From the NCBI RefSeq assembly GCF_047654805.1, contig NZ_JASGIV010000001.1, positions 2,108,001-2,172,000 of the forward strand: DNA of 64,000 bases, in the 5' to 3' direction. Source of the stretch: Pelomonas sp047654805. GTDB lineage: Bacteria; Pseudomonadota; Gammaproteobacteria; Burkholderiales; Burkholderiaceae_C. Position 1 is the first letter of the stretch. Each line of letters starts with the position of its first letter. The notes under the pieces are model-generated. The model worked only from the letters and a program-made list of their open reading frames with translations, was not told the origin of the DNA and did no database searches. The translations under genes and the position numbers were made by a program. Positions 1 to 8,127 of this stretch are shown here, in pieces.

Positions 1-1
1 C

Positions 2-697
2 ACCAAGCCGACCGTTGTGTTCGTGCACGGCGCGTGGGCCGACGGCTCTGGGTGGGAGCCGGTGGCTTCCGCAGTGGCCAGCAAGGGCTACAAGGTGGTC
101 GTCGTCCAGAACCCGCTGAGCTCCCTCGGTGCAGACGTGGAGGCGACGCGCCGCGCCATCGTGAACCATCCGGGACCTGTCGTGCTGGTCGGGCATTCGT
201 GGGGAGGCGTCGTCATCACTGAGGCTGGCACGCACGATCAGGTTTCCGCACTGGTCTACGTCGCGGCCTTCGGTCCTGACGCGGGCGAGTCGGTGTCCTC
301 GCTGCTCGCCGCCAAGGGCGCGCCGCAACCTCCCGGCCTGGCCAACATCCGGGCGGATTCGACCGGCTACCTGTGGCTGACCATGGATGGCATCCAGCGC
401 GACTTCGCGCAGGATGTGCCGGCCGCGAAATCCTGGTTCCTCGGCGTGTCGCAGGTCCCCATCTTCTCCAAGGCGTTCGACGAGAAGGTCGCCAACGTCG
501 GCTGGAAGAGCAAGCCGAGCTGGTACGTCGTGGCCACCGAGGACCGGATGATCCCGCCCCCTGCCCAGGAGCTGTTTGCCAAGCGGATGGGCGCGACGAC
601 CACCCGTGTCGCTGCCAGCCACGTACCGATGCTGTCGAAGTCCGCCGAGGTCACGCAGGCCGTGCTGGCCGCCGCGGAATCTGCAGCGAAGCGCTGA
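2..697 (+). CDS. alpha/beta hydrolase, 5' end outside the window
   Basis: Serine hydrolase of the alpha/beta-hydrolase fold (Abhydrolase_6 type, often annotated as a salicylate-esterase-like or unspecific esterase). The reading frame is already open at base 2 and reads TKPTVVFVHGAWADGSGW, the usual first strand and oxyanion loop (HGAW) of this family, so the true start lies upstream of the window. Seen: nucleophile elbow GHSWGG, acid region ATEDRMIPP, and terminal histidine ASHVPML, giving a complete Ser-Asp-His set. About 232 residues are visible, close to the usual 230-280, so only a signal peptide or a few residues are missing. The fold assignment is firm; the substrate is unknown. Confidence 0.85.
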   Translation, partial: TKPTVVFVHGAWADGSGWEPVASAVASKGYKVVVVQNPLSSLGADVEATRRAIVNHPGPVVLVGHSWGGVVITEAGTHDQVSALVYVAAFGPDAGESVSSLLAAKGAPQPPGLANIRADSTGYLWLTMDGIQRDFAQDVPAAKSWFLGVSQVPIFSKAFDEKVANVGWKSKPSWYVVATEDRMIPPPAQELFAKRMGATTTRVAASHVPMLSKSAEVTQAVLAAAESAAKR

Positions 698-794
698 ATC
701 CCTTCGGGCTCATCGCGCGGCTCCTGCACGGGAGGCCGCGCGATGTCGTTTCAGCGGCGTGCATTGCAGCTGCATCAAGGACGCGCTTTGAACT

Positions 795-1697
795 TCACTG
801 GCGGCTCGGCGCATCGTCACCTGACGGCCGATCGGCCTGAGGGGTCTCAAGACGCCAATGGGGATTGATGCGAAACATCGTCCGCACGCCGCCACCGGGC
901 GTCTGCTCTTCCGCCAGGTCAAACAGCTCCGTCGCCGACAGGACGGCTTTCAGGTTGGGGAGTCCGAAGCGCCCGCGGAGATCCTCCAGTTCATCAGGCG
1001 CCTGCCGCTTGATCAGGTGGCCGGCAGTGGACAGCAGCGTCCACCCGTCGGCGCGTGGCGTCGCCATGGCGACCTGACCAAGCATGACGACCAGCCGGCT
1101 GCTGCGCAGGAACAGCAGCTCCATCTGGCGTTGCCCCTCCTCGGAGGCAAGAAGAGCCGCCTGCTCTTTGCACGCGGTCTCCATGGTTTTGGCCCAACCT
1201 CTTAGGCGCTCGAGCATCGCAACGGCTGCCTCGCGCTGCACGTCAAGCCAGGTCGTCGCGAGCTCGGCGTCGCCGGCGACCGCAGCCTGCCAGCGCGGGA
1301 GGAAGTGGTGCACCAGCTCGTTGCGGCGATCAACCAGCTCCTTCAGCTCGGCTGCATGACGTGCTGCGGTCTGCGCATCGGTCTCCACGGAGAAGCGAAA
1401 GCCAAACCAGGCCTCCTCGATCGCATCGGGTGCTGTTTCGTCTGAGGCCGGCTGCAGCACTTCGTCCACAAGCCTACCGGCAAGGTCGCCCATCGACCGC
1501 CGGTCGATCAACGCCGCATGCCTGTCGAAGCGCTCCGCAAACTTGCTGACCGGCGCGTGGAAGCGGGCGTGCGTCATCAAGACCTTCAGCACCTGCTCGA
1601 CCTGTTGGTAGATAACCAGGTTGCGACCGATGCGCCGCAGCACCTCATCGGTGGCAGGTGTCCTGGCTGGCGCCATTGGCGCCGTTGAGTCGCTCAC
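795..1697 (-). CDS. HEPN-like protein with C-terminal OST-HTH (LOTUS)-like domain
   Basis: Protein of 300 aa. I start it at the GTG at 1697 because GGGAGG stands just upstream; an ATG at 1730 gives 11 more residues without a good ribosome site. The first half is alpha-helical and contains RRNELVHHF, with R125 and H130 (counted from the GTG) matching the RX4-6H signature of HEPN ribonuclease or nucleotide-binding domains. The last third (about residues 220-290) has the pattern of an OST-HTH/LOTUS domain: GWTLLSTAGHLIK, then LPNLKAVLSATELFDL, a Gly-rich turn and FRINPHWR. LOTUS domains are known RNA binders, so an RNA-targeting role is inferred. It stands alone, divergent from the SDR gene at 2030. 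Both domain calls come from pattern reading and need a profile search. Confidence 0.6.
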   Translation of the reverse strand: MSDSTAPMAPARTPATDEVLRRIGRNLVIYQQVEQVLKVLMTHARFHAPVSKFAERFDRHAALIDRRSMGDLAGRLVDEVLQPASDETAPDAIEEAWFGFRFSVETDAQTAARHAAELKELVDRRNELVHHFLPRWQAAVAGDAELATTWLDVQREAAVAMLERLRGWAKTMETACKEQAALLASEEGQRQMELLFLRSSRLVVMLGQVAMATPRADGWTLLSTAGHLIKRQAPDELEDLRGRFGLPNLKAVLSATELFDLAEEQTPGGGVRTMFRINPHWRLETPQADRPSGDDAPSRQ

Positions 1698-1921
1698 TCG
1701 ATGTCCTCCCTCGCGTGTTGTCTTGGGCACGTCGTGGCAGAGCTCGAGTCATCCGCCTCGCTGCAATGTAGCCCGCGTCGCAGCGGGGGCTCTACCTACC
1801 CCACCTTGTTTCGGCCCAGCTATCTCAATCGGGGCAGGCGACGTCGTCGCGCAGACCTGAAGCTGACCAAGGCGATTCGCGAGGTACGCCGCGGCTCCTG
1901 ACCCAGTTTCGCGCCGGAGTC

Positions 1922-1938
1922 TTCAAGCAATGCTTGAA
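1922..1938. promoter_or_regulatory. perfect palindrome TTCAAGCA-A-TGCTTGAA, putative operator
   Basis: Two 8-base arms around a single central base, perfectly complementary, lying 91 bp upstream of the SDR start codon in the divergent gap (about 330 bp) between the HEPN/OST-HTH gene and the SDR gene. Size and symmetry fit a dimeric regulator site (TetR, LysR or MarR type). No regulator gene is adjacent. The rest of the gap, 1698-2029, holds nothing else I can name. Confidence 0.4.
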
Positions 1939-2029
1939 AACGATTTGCGCGATTAACCACTACCGGAGATTGAGCCGAGCAACCAAAGTAGAGCCACCGT
2001 TACCTCACTTCCCACCTGAAAGGACTGTC

Positions 2030-2791
2030 ATGAGCACCACTTCCACCCACAAGCCCTTCTCCGGCAAGGTCGCCCTCGTCACCGGCGGCTCCCGCAGCAT
2101 CGGCGCCGCTGTCGTGCGCCGCCTGGCCGCCGATGGCGCCGCTGTCGCCTTCACCTACGTCGCCTCCGCAGAGCCCGCCATCGCGCTGGTCAAGGAAATT
2201 GAAGCCGCTGGCGGCACCGCCCTGGCCATCTTTGCCGACGCTGGCGACCCGGCCGCCGTGAAGGCCGCCGTCGAGAAGACTGCCTCCACGTTCGGCGGCA
2301 AGGTCGACATCCTGGTCAACAACGCCGGCATCGCCATCGTCAAGCCCACCGGCGACTTCACGCTGGAAGACTTCGACCGCATCGTCGACGTCAACGTCAA
2401 GGGCGTCGTCGTCGCCACGCAGGAAGCCCTCAAGTACATGGGCACCGGCGGCCGCATCATCAACATCGGCAGCATCAACAGCGAGTACGTGCCCTACGGC
2501 GGCGGCGGCCTGTACGTCCTGACCAAGGCTGCGGTCGCTGGCTGGACCCAAGCCGCGGCCCGTGACCTCGGCCCGCGCGGCATCACCATCAACAACGTGA
2601 TGCCCGGCCCGACCAACACGGACATGAACCCGGAGACCAGCGACTTCGCCGCTCTGGCCAAGACCTACATCGCGGTCCAGCGCTACGCCCAGCCGGCCGA
2701 GATCGCCGACGCGGTCGCCTACCTGGCCAGCCCCGGCGCCGGTTTCATCACGGGCGCCAACGTGCCCGTCGATGGCGGCTACTCCGCCTAA
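2030..2791 (+). CDS. SDR family oxidoreductase
   Basis: Classical short-chain dehydrogenase/reductase of 253 aa that reduces or oxidises a carbonyl/alcohol with NAD(P). Seen: cofactor loop TGGSRSIG near residues 18-25, NNAG motif in LVNNAGIA, serine in INIGSINS, and catalytic Tyr162-x3-Lys166 (YVLTK), followed by PGPTNTDM, which closes over the cofactor. The start at 2030 is preferred to the earlier ATG at 1934: it has AAAGGA upstream and begins shortly before the Rossmann fold. The next two genes follow at 32 and 51 bp in the same direction and probably share a transcript. Substrate not known; such SDR, F420-like reductase and MFS clusters are common in Burkholderiales without a proven role. 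Confidence 0.9.
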   Translation: MSTTSTHKPFSGKVALVTGGSRSIGAAVVRRLAADGAAVAFTYVASAEPAIALVKEIEAAGGTALAIFADAGDPAAVKAAVEKTASTFGGKVDILVNNAGIAIVKPTGDFTLEDFDRIVDVNVKGVVVATQEALKYMGTGGRIINIGSINSEYVPYGGGGLYVLTKAAVAGWTQAAARDLGPRGITINNVMPGPTNTDMNPETSDFAALAKTYIAVQRYAQPAEIADAVAYLASPGAGFITGANVPVDGGYSA

Positions 2792-2823
2792 GGCAACCTG
2801 AACCACCACGCAAGGAGCACATC

Positions 2824-3423
2824 ATGAGCATCGGCATCATCGGCACCGGCAACATCGGCAGTGCCATCGCCCGCGCAATGGTTCGCATCGGTCAGGATGT
2901 GACCCTTGCGAACAGCCGCGGCCCGGCATCGCTGGAAGCCCTGGTCTACGAACTGGGCGCGAAGGCCAAGGCCGGCACCGTGGCGGAAGCCGCAAAGGCG
3001 GACATCGTCTTCGTGTCGGTCAACTGGTCCAAGATTCCCTCGGCGCTGTCTGGCCTGGGCGACTGGGGCGGCCGCATCGTGGTCGACACCAACAACCCCA
3101 TCGAAGCACCGACCTTCCGTCCCTTCGATCTGGGTGGCCGCAGCTCGTCCGAGGTCTTCTCGGAGTTCGTGCCCGGCGCCAAGGTCGTCAAGGCCTTCAA
3201 CCATCTGCAGCCGCATTTGCTCTCGGGCAACCCGCGTGCTGAAGGTGGCCAGCGCGTGATGTTCCTGGCTGGTGACGACGGCGCCTCCAAGGGCAAGGTC
3301 GCGCAGCTGATGACCAAGCTCGGCTTCCATGCCATCGACCTCGGCTCGCTGGCCGAAGGCGGTCGCCTGACGCAGTTCCCCGGCGGCCCCTTGCCGGCGT
3401 TGAACCTCGTCAAGTTCGGCTGA
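2824..3423 (+). CDS. NADP-binding oxidoreductase, F420-dependent-reductase family
   Basis: Protein of 199 aa made of one Rossmann domain: GIIGTGNIGSAIA at residues 4-16 binds the dinucleotide, and NSRGPASL at the end of strand two fits NADP preference. The family (NADPH:F420 oxidoreductase-like, pfam F420_oxidored) also includes many bacterial proteins in organisms without F420, so the name only describes the fold. A good AAGGAG precedes the ATG. It sits between the SDR and the MFS gene, suggesting joint action on one metabolite. A hairpin follows the stop codon. Confidence 0.82.
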   Translation: MSIGIIGTGNIGSAIARAMVRIGQDVTLANSRGPASLEALVYELGAKAKAGTVAEAAKADIVFVSVNWSKIPSALSGLGDWGGRIVVDTNNPIEAPTFRPFDLGGRSSSEVFSEFVPGAKVVKAFNHLQPHLLSGNPRAEGGQRVMFLAGDDGASKGKVAQLMTKLGFHAIDLGSLAEGGRLTQFPGGPLPALNLVKFG

Positions 3424-3432
3424 ACCAGAACG

Positions 3433-3452
3433 AAGGCCCCGCGAGGGGCCTT
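3433..3452 (+). terminator. hairpin AAGGCCCC-GCGA-GGGGCCTT
   Basis: Perfect 8-bp stem closed by a GCGA (GNRA) tetraloop, 9 bp after the reductase stop and 22 bp before the MFS start. There is no T-run, so it may be an intra-operon attenuator or an mRNA-stabilising stem rather than a full terminator. Confidence 0.55.
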
Positions 3453-3474
3453 CAAACTTCCAGAGAGGCTCATC

Positions 3475-4701
3475 GTGAGCATGAACACCCCCACCGCAAC
3501 GGATGCGGCGCCCGACGGAGCGGCGACAAGCTCCTGGACCGCGATCATTGCGCTGGCTGTTGCTGCGTTCGCGCTGGTGAGCACCGAGTTCCTGCCGGTG
3601 GGCCTGCTGCCCCAGATCGCGCGCGAGCTCGGGATCACAGAAGGTCAGGCCGGGTTGATGGTGACGCTGCCGGGCCTGCTTGCCGCGTTCGCTGCCCCCA
3701 TGACCATCGCCTTCGCCGGCAACATCGACCGCCGCTGGCTGCTCGGTGGCCTGCTTGGGCTGCTGGTGCTTTCCAATGTGGCCGTCGCCTTCTCGGGCAG
3801 CTTCGCCTTCATCCTGCTGGGACGGGTGCTGCTGGGTCTGGCAGTCGGTGGTTTCTGGACCATCGGCGGCTCCCTCGGGCCACGGCTGAAGCCAGGTTCC
3901 GATGCCGCCAAGGCCAGCGCCCTCATCCTGTCCGGTGTCTCCATCGGCACGGTCGCCGGTGTCCCTGCGGGCGCACTGCTTGGCGAGTTGATGGGATGGC
4001 GCTGGGCCTTCGGCGTGGCGAGCGCAGTTTCGGTGTCGGTGCTGGTCCTGCTGCTGGCTGTCTTGCCGCCGTTGCCGGCCTCTGAGTCCAGCAAGGGCCT
4101 GCGGGACATTCCCGACCTGCTGAAGGAGCCCAAGGTGCGTCTGGGCCTGATCGCCATCGTTTTGGTGTTCGTGGGCCAGTTCGCGTCGTACACCTACATC
4201 AGCCCCTTCCTGATCCAGGTGACCGGCATCGCGCCGGTGGCGCTGGGCGGGGTTCTGCTCGGCTACGGCGTTGCGGGCTTCCTCGGCAATATCGTGGGTG
4301 GCTGGCTGGCCAGCCGCAGCCTGCGCGGCGCGCTGGTGGCCACAGGCATGGTGCTCGGGCTGTCGGTGTTGCTCCTGGTGCTCCTGGGGTCGAGCGCTTG
4401 GTGGGCGGTGCCGCTGACCATCATCTGGGGCCTGGGCTTCGGCATGCTTCCCATCGCCATGCAGAGCTGGATGTTCGGCGCGGCACCGAACAAGCTGGAG
4501 GCCGTCCAGGCCGTCTTCGTGTCCGTTGCACAGGCGGCGATTGGCAGCGGCGCGCTGCTGGGCGGCCAGGTCGTCGATCACTTCGGAGTGTCGAGCGCAC
4601 TTTGGCTCGGAGCATCAGCTGCGCTGGCAACCGCGCTCGTGGTCGCCGTCGGCACACGCGCTCAAGGTGGCAACACCTTCACACCGACCCAGCCGGCCTG
4701 A
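3475..4701 (+). CDS. MFS transporter, sugar-efflux/drug-resistance type
   Basis: Major facilitator of 408 aa with 12 predicted membrane helices. Seen: a hydrophobic first helix with the STEFLPVGLLPQIA pattern typical of the AraJ/SotB/YdhP-like efflux group, the loop NIDRRWLLGG after helix 2 in the place of motif A, and a second-half repeat after a central cytoplasmic loop. The start GTG at 3475 and an ATG at 3481 are both possible; AGAGAGG lies upstream of either. As the last gene of the SDR-reductase-MFS run it may export the product or substrate of these enzymes. Substrate unknown. Confidence 0.87.
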   Translation: MSMNTPTATDAAPDGAATSSWTAIIALAVAAFALVSTEFLPVGLLPQIARELGITEGQAGLMVTLPGLLAAFAAPMTIAFAGNIDRRWLLGGLLGLLVLSNVAVAFSGSFAFILLGRVLLGLAVGGFWTIGGSLGPRLKPGSDAAKASALILSGVSIGTVAGVPAGALLGELMGWRWAFGVASAVSVSVLVLLLAVLPPLPASESSKGLRDIPDLLKEPKVRLGLIAIVLVFVGQFASYTYISPFLIQVTGIAPVALGGVLLGYGVAGFLGNIVGGWLASRSLRGALVATGMVLGLSVLLLVLLGSSAWWAVPLTIIWGLGFGMLPIAMQSWMFGAAPNKLEAVQAVFVSVAQAAIGSGALLGGQVVDHFGVSSALWLGASAALATALVVAVGTRAQGGNTFTPTQPA

Positions 4702-4840
4702 AGCACTCTCCGATTGGCGGCAGCGCTATTGGCATGGGGTACCACGGGGCGCCTCGCGGGGCTCCCAGGTCATTTCACAAATAGTCCAGAAACTCTGGGA
4801 ATTTTGCTCACTCGTGCAAGAAATCCGGGAAAGGCCGGGA

Positions 4841-4873
4841 GTTACTATACAACTTGCCATTCTGTATAGTAAC
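4841..4873. repeat. inverted repeat GTTACTATACA / TGTATAGTAAC
   Basis: Two perfect 11-base arms (4841-4851 and 4863-4873) separated by 11 bases, in an AT-richer stretch 69 bp before the HEXXH gene. The arms contain TATAGT, which may serve as a -10 element on either strand, so this could be an operator, a hairpin in a leader, or the end of a small mobile piece. Confidence 0.5.
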
Positions 4874-4941
4874 TTCGCCTCACCCCCGAAGTCGCGAATT
4901 CGAGTTCAATCCACCCTGGAAAAATTGGCTGACTTTGATAA

Positions 4942-5718
4942 ATGGCAGAGAACATGCAACAAAACAGCATGACCACCCACTTCGTGTCCGCGATCCTCAG
5001 TCTGGTTGAAACCCAAGGAATGAGTGAAGAAGACCGCAAAGTCATTCGCGAACAGGTGATGCAGGCGGTACCCAACATCACCGACAACCCGCGCGACAAA
5101 ACCGAACCCAACGCGCAACTGCTCGTGTGTATGGCGTTCCTGTTGTTCGTTCGGGTAGAAAGCTTGTATGGGTCTGCTGGACCCGCAGAGCTCCATTTCC
5201 ATCCCATCTTTTGGGACCACCCAAGCTCCCGAGTTGGTCCTATGCACGGCGATCACGACACCTTTGGCGTAGCCATTGGAAGCTTTGCCATGACATGGGA
5301 AGACGTGTTCTACGAGCTTGCCCATGAAATGGTCCACTTCTTGAACCCGGTGGCGAGCGCGCACGAGAGGAAGGTTGCCACGCTTGATGAAGGTGTTGCC
5401 GTCAAGTTCGCCGAAAACACTTATCGCGAATTTATCTCCGGCTATACCAGTCACCGCCCCCAAACCTCCCCTCTCACCATGCCTGATAAGCGATATTTTC
5501 CAGCCTATTTGGCAACGGTGAAGATTCCAGATCAGGTTTTGGCGGTCGTACGCAATCGATTCGGAAGCTTCTCGAATATCAATAACATCGAGGCTTTTGG
5601 CGCATTGACTTCCGACTATCTTGATCAGTCTGAAATCGCACTGCTGGCAAGTCCCTTCTCGTATCCAACGCCGGCAGCTTCTCGTAGTTCAACTTCGCAT
5701 CACCCAGGAGATATATAA
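4942..5718 (+). CDS. putative zinc metallopeptidase-like protein (HEXXH)
   Basis: Protein of 258 aa that I do not recognise as a named family. It carries ELAHEMVHFL, with H128-E129-x-x-H132, and 17 residues later LDEGVAV with E150, the spacing and surroundings of a gluzincin zinc site (HEXXH...E). No signal peptide is apparent and the N-terminus is helical; the last 20 residues are Ser/Thr/His-rich and probably disordered. Base composition is clearly lower in G+C than its neighbours and codon use is less biased, pointing to recent acquisition. The stop codon is directly followed by the start of the 66-aa gene, so the two are translated together. A peptidase role is inferred from the motif only. 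Confidence 0.65.
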   Translation: MAENMQQNSMTTHFVSAILSLVETQGMSEEDRKVIREQVMQAVPNITDNPRDKTEPNAQLLVCMAFLLFVRVESLYGSAGPAELHFHPIFWDHPSSRVGPMHGDHDTFGVAIGSFAMTWEDVFYELAHEMVHFLNPVASAHERKVATLDEGVAVKFAENTYREFISGYTSHRPQTSPLTMPDKRYFPAYLATVKIPDQVLAVVRNRFGSFSNINNIEAFGALTSDYLDQSEIALLASPFSYPTPAASRSSTSHHPGDI

Positions 5719-5919
5719 ATGGCAGATTATCAAGAGCTTTGGGCGAATGGATATCGCGATGGCTGGAATGAACAGAGCACCAGGACGCCCCCTCAACCGG
5801 CGATTCCACCCATGCCGACCATCCCGACCGGTACCTTGGACCCTGAGGATTGGGTTTATGCGGAAGGAAGAAAGCGTGGCGTGATCGACCGCATGAAGGT
5901 TCAGGCCGGGCTGGGCTGA
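5719..5919 (+). CDS. small hypothetical protein
   Basis: Sixty-six residues, beginning at the ATG immediately after the stop codon of the HEXXH gene (TAAATG), with AGGAG about 8 bases upstream inside that gene. The middle is Pro-rich (TPPQPAIPPMPTIP) and the ends are charged and helical; two similar short motifs, NGYRDGWNE and YAEGRKRGV, flank it. No family recognised. The tight coupling suggests a partner, substrate or inhibitor of the upstream putative peptidase. Confidence 0.6.
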   Translation: MADYQELWANGYRDGWNEQSTRTPPQPAIPPMPTIPTGTLDPEDWVYAEGRKRGVIDRMKVQAGLG

Positions 5920-6058
5920 TCCACCTTGCATACAACCGGCGATCAGCCGGTCGCGCGGTGAATTGACGGCACGGTTCAGGCCGACAGATGCCAACGAAGC
6001 GCGCCTGGTCAACGCGACGCTGCCGTTGGCCGCCAAGCTAAGGGCTGAGGGGCTCCAA

Positions 6059-6083
6059 CCCCTGGCCGTCTACCGGCCAGGGG
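6059..6083 (-). terminator. hairpin CCCCTGGCC / GGCCAGGGG overlapping a stop codon
   Basis: Perfect 9-bp stem (6059-6067 and 6075-6083) with a 7-base loop. The TAG stop of the SnoaL-like gene (6070-6072 on the minus strand) lies in the loop. No clear T-run follows, so strength is uncertain. Confidence 0.55.
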
Positions 6084-6549
6084 GCTTGTTCGCATTGAAC
6101 ATGTACCGATGGATCTTCCAGCTCCCATGTTCACGCCGGAAGACGAAGAACTCGTTGTTGCCGACCTCGGCTTCCACCCCCGTCGCGCGCACGGTGAACT
6201 TGCCGGTCGAGGTCGTTCTCGCCCAGGCCAGATCTCCGGTGACATCCACCTCGTGGATGTGGAACAGACCATTCAGCTTCAGCGTGTCGAACACCCAGAC
6301 GTAGGCCTCCTCGACAGCCTTGCGCCCAACGGCAGCCGGAGCGAACTCGGGCATGAACACCGGGTCGTGGCTGTACAGCTGCATGACCGCATCGACCTGC
6401 GCATTGGTCAGGGCGCGTTCGTAGTGGCGGATGACCAGCTCAATCGCCGCGCGGTCGCTTGGACCCGCGGGGGTCGCTTGCAATGGCCCGCAGGCAAGGG
6501 TCAGCGCGGCAAGCGTGACGCGCCGGGTGCGATCAAAGAGGGAGCTCAT
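6070..6549 (-). CDS. SnoaL-like/DUF4440 family protein with signal peptide
   Basis: Protein of 159 aa. An ATG at 6672 is open further upstream, but the ATG at 6549 has AAGGTGA upstream and starts a signal peptide (MSSLFDRTRRVTLAALTLA, with possible cleavage after LQA). The mature part has the NTF2-like cone fold pattern: AIELVIRHYERALTNAQVDAVM, then FMPEFAPAAVGR and GSWKIHRYMFN at the end. In this superfamily the cone pocket either binds a small ligand or catalyses, and here no obvious catalytic dyad is visible. It follows two minus-strand genes (120-aa protein and DoxX) and may share their transcript. Confidence 0.75.
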   Translation of the reverse strand: MSSLFDRTRRVTLAALTLACGPLQATPAGPSDRAAIELVIRHYERALTNAQVDAVMQLYSHDPVFMPEFAPAAVGRKAVEEAYVWVFDTLKLNGLFHIHEVDVTGDLAWARTTSTGKFTVRATGVEAEVGNNEFFVFRREHGSWKIHRYMFNANKPPGR

Positions 6550-6694
6550 GAATATCACCTTGAAATGTGGACTGGGCCGCCCTTGGGTGACGCGTGCGAG
6601 CGGCTGGCGCCGATGAGCGAATAGGACAACCGGACGGTCGCTTCCTAGCTGCTGGTGAAGACCTGTCATCACCGACAGGCGCCCTCACCCACCG

Positions 6695-7057
6695 CTACTC
6701 TTCGTGCACCCAGATGCTGTCCGAGTAGTGGATGTCGGTCGTGAGGCCGGTGGGGTTGTGGACGTCCCCGAAGCGACCATGGAAGCACACCATGAGCTCC
6801 GCGTCGGGATAGGCCTCGTCGATCTTGTGTGCCAGGCGCTTGCACCTGGCGTCCTCAAGTGCTGCCGAGGAGACCCAGACGAAGAGCCCGCGCCCATCGG
6901 CTGACCTGGCCTTCATCTGGAGCACCCGATGCGCCCCGGCCCGAATCACGCGCTCCACCGCGCCGACGTACCGCCGGATTCGGCAAAGCTCGAGGACCGG
7001 CAGGCCATCGGCCAAATGGAACGGCCCTGCTTCCGGGCTGGGTGAGGTGGCGGGCAT
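6695..7057 (-). CDS. hypothetical protein, 120 aa
   Basis: Not recognised. The protein is soluble, with a helical first half (LELCRIRRYVGAVERVIRAG) and a C-terminal segment rich in His and acidic residues (DIHYSDSIWVHEE). Third-position G/C bias is that of a real gene and the antisense frames are less convincing. The ribosome site before the ATG is weak. It lies 35 bp after the DoxX stop, in the same direction, so co-transcription with DoxX is likely. Confidence 0.5.
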   Translation of the reverse strand: MPATSPSPEAGPFHLADGLPVLELCRIRRYVGAVERVIRAGAHRVLQMKARSADGRGLFVWVSSAALEDARCKRLAHKIDEAYPDAELMVCFHGRFGDVHNPTGLTTDIHYSDSIWVHEE

Positions 7058-7092
7058 GGGGCACCATCAGTTCAGATCTCAGGGAGCCGAGC

Positions 7093-7548
7093 TCAGCGAT
7101 CGGCCTTGCGCCCGTCGAGGCTCGCGCGCCCCGCCCCGACCGCGGCGACAAAGAACATGGCGCCGGCCACGGACAGGTTCTTCATGAACATCAGCTGCTG
7201 GATCATTTGCTGATCGGCCGGCAGCTTCCAGTAGGCATGGAAGGTCACGCTCGCAGCGATGGTGAACAGGCCCAGCAGGCCAGCCGCCAGCCGCGCATGC
7301 CAGCCGACGGCCAGGGCCAGCCCGGCGACCAGCTCGAAGGCGCCCACGACCACGGCGACCACGGAAGGCATCGGCAGCCCCGCTGACGCGATGAAGGCGG
7401 CGGTTCCGGAGATGTTGCCCAGCTTGCTGGCACCGGACAGGATGAACATCAGCGCGAGCAGCACGCGACCGACCACCGTGAGGGTGGTCAAGAGAGGTGC
7501 CGAAGACTTGCTGTCCGAGGCGGTACTGAGAGTGTGGGCGTGAGCCAT
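7093..7548 (-). CDS. DoxX family membrane protein
   Basis: Protein of 151 aa with four predicted membrane helices. The start at 7548 has AGGAGG 7 bases upstream, and the open frame further upstream has no such site. Typical DoxX features: LFILSGxxKL-like LMFILSGASKL in helix 1, then ELVAGLALAVGWHARLAAGLLGLFT, and FMKNLSVAGAMFFVAAVG at the end. DoxX proteins are quinone-pathway or redox-linked membrane proteins, and the exact role is unknown for most. An inverted repeat, CTTCAC-CCA-GTGAAG, lies about 90 bp upstream. Confidence 0.85.
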   Translation of the reverse strand: MAHAHTLSTASDSKSSAPLLTTLTVVGRVLLALMFILSGASKLGNISGTAAFIASAGLPMPSVVAVVVGAFELVAGLALAVGWHARLAAGLLGLFTIAASVTFHAYWKLPADQQMIQQLMFMKNLSVAGAMFFVAAVGAGRASLDGRKADR

Positions 7549-7640
7549 GACAAGGTCCTCCTGAAGGGCGCTCGGCACATGGACCGAGCAGATGGGTTGA
7601 AAGAGTGCGATGCCAGTGTTGAATCTGGCCCACCCCAACA

Positions 7641-7655
7641 CTTCACCCAGTGAAG
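7641..7655. promoter_or_regulatory. inverted repeat CTTCAC-CCA-GTGAAG
   Basis: Perfect 6-base arms around three bases, in the gap between the DoxX gene (minus) and the small secreted protein gene (plus). Position and size fit an operator for either. Nothing else is recognisable between 7549 and 7808. Confidence 0.3.
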
Positions 7656-7808
7656 ACAGCAGGCTCTATCCCGAAAGAGGCAGCTCGGCGACGAAGCCGC
7701 GAGGCCCCCTGGCTACTGTTCAAAGCATGGCAACGCTGAGTTCAACGCAGCCTCATTTGCAGCGGCGCGCAAGCGATCAATACTGCAGACGAACGCTGGG
7801 AGAACACC

Positions 7809-8111
7809 ATGAGTAGAACTTCGACGCACCTGATCTGCACGATGGCCGCGCTTGCGCTCATCGCGTTCGCTGGCGTGCCGTCAGCGTTCGCGCAGGAGCA
7901 GCCGCCGCAGCCGAAGGAAGAACCGGCCGAAGCCCAGAAGGCGCCGCTCAAGGCCTTGTTTGCCAAGTTGGAGCCACGCCGCCCCAGCCCGACGACCCAG
8001 CCCACATTGCGCCCTGCCGAGCCGCAAGCCGAACCGGGGGCCGACCACCGCCCCAAGCAGCAGGTGCGGAACCCGCTCGCGCCGAAGACCATCTACAACG
8101 TCGGCCTGTAG
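7809..8111 (+). CDS. small secreted Pro-rich protein
   Basis: One hundred residues, start ATG after GGGAGAA. The first 28 residues form a clear signal peptide ending in SAFAQ (AxA cleavage). The mature part is a disordered chain rich in Pro, Glu, Gln and Lys, with no domain recognised and no cysteine, so it is neither a lipoprotein nor disulfide-bonded. It converges on the patatin-like gene; the short gap holds an imperfect GC-rich dyad (about 8109-8132) that may end both transcripts. Confidence 0.6.
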   Translation: MSRTSTHLICTMAALALIAFAGVPSAFAQEQPPQPKEEPAEAQKAPLKALFAKLEPRRPSPTTQPTLRPAEPQAEPGADHRPKQQVRNPLAPKTIYNVGL

Positions 8112-8127
8112 GCTGCGGCCGTCGGCC

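Noticed and set aside
2788..4581. Open minus-strand frame of 597 codons opposite the reductase and MFS genes
   Set aside because: Gln/His/Arg-rich sequence without any family pattern; a GC-skew shadow of the plus-strand genes, which have clear motifs.
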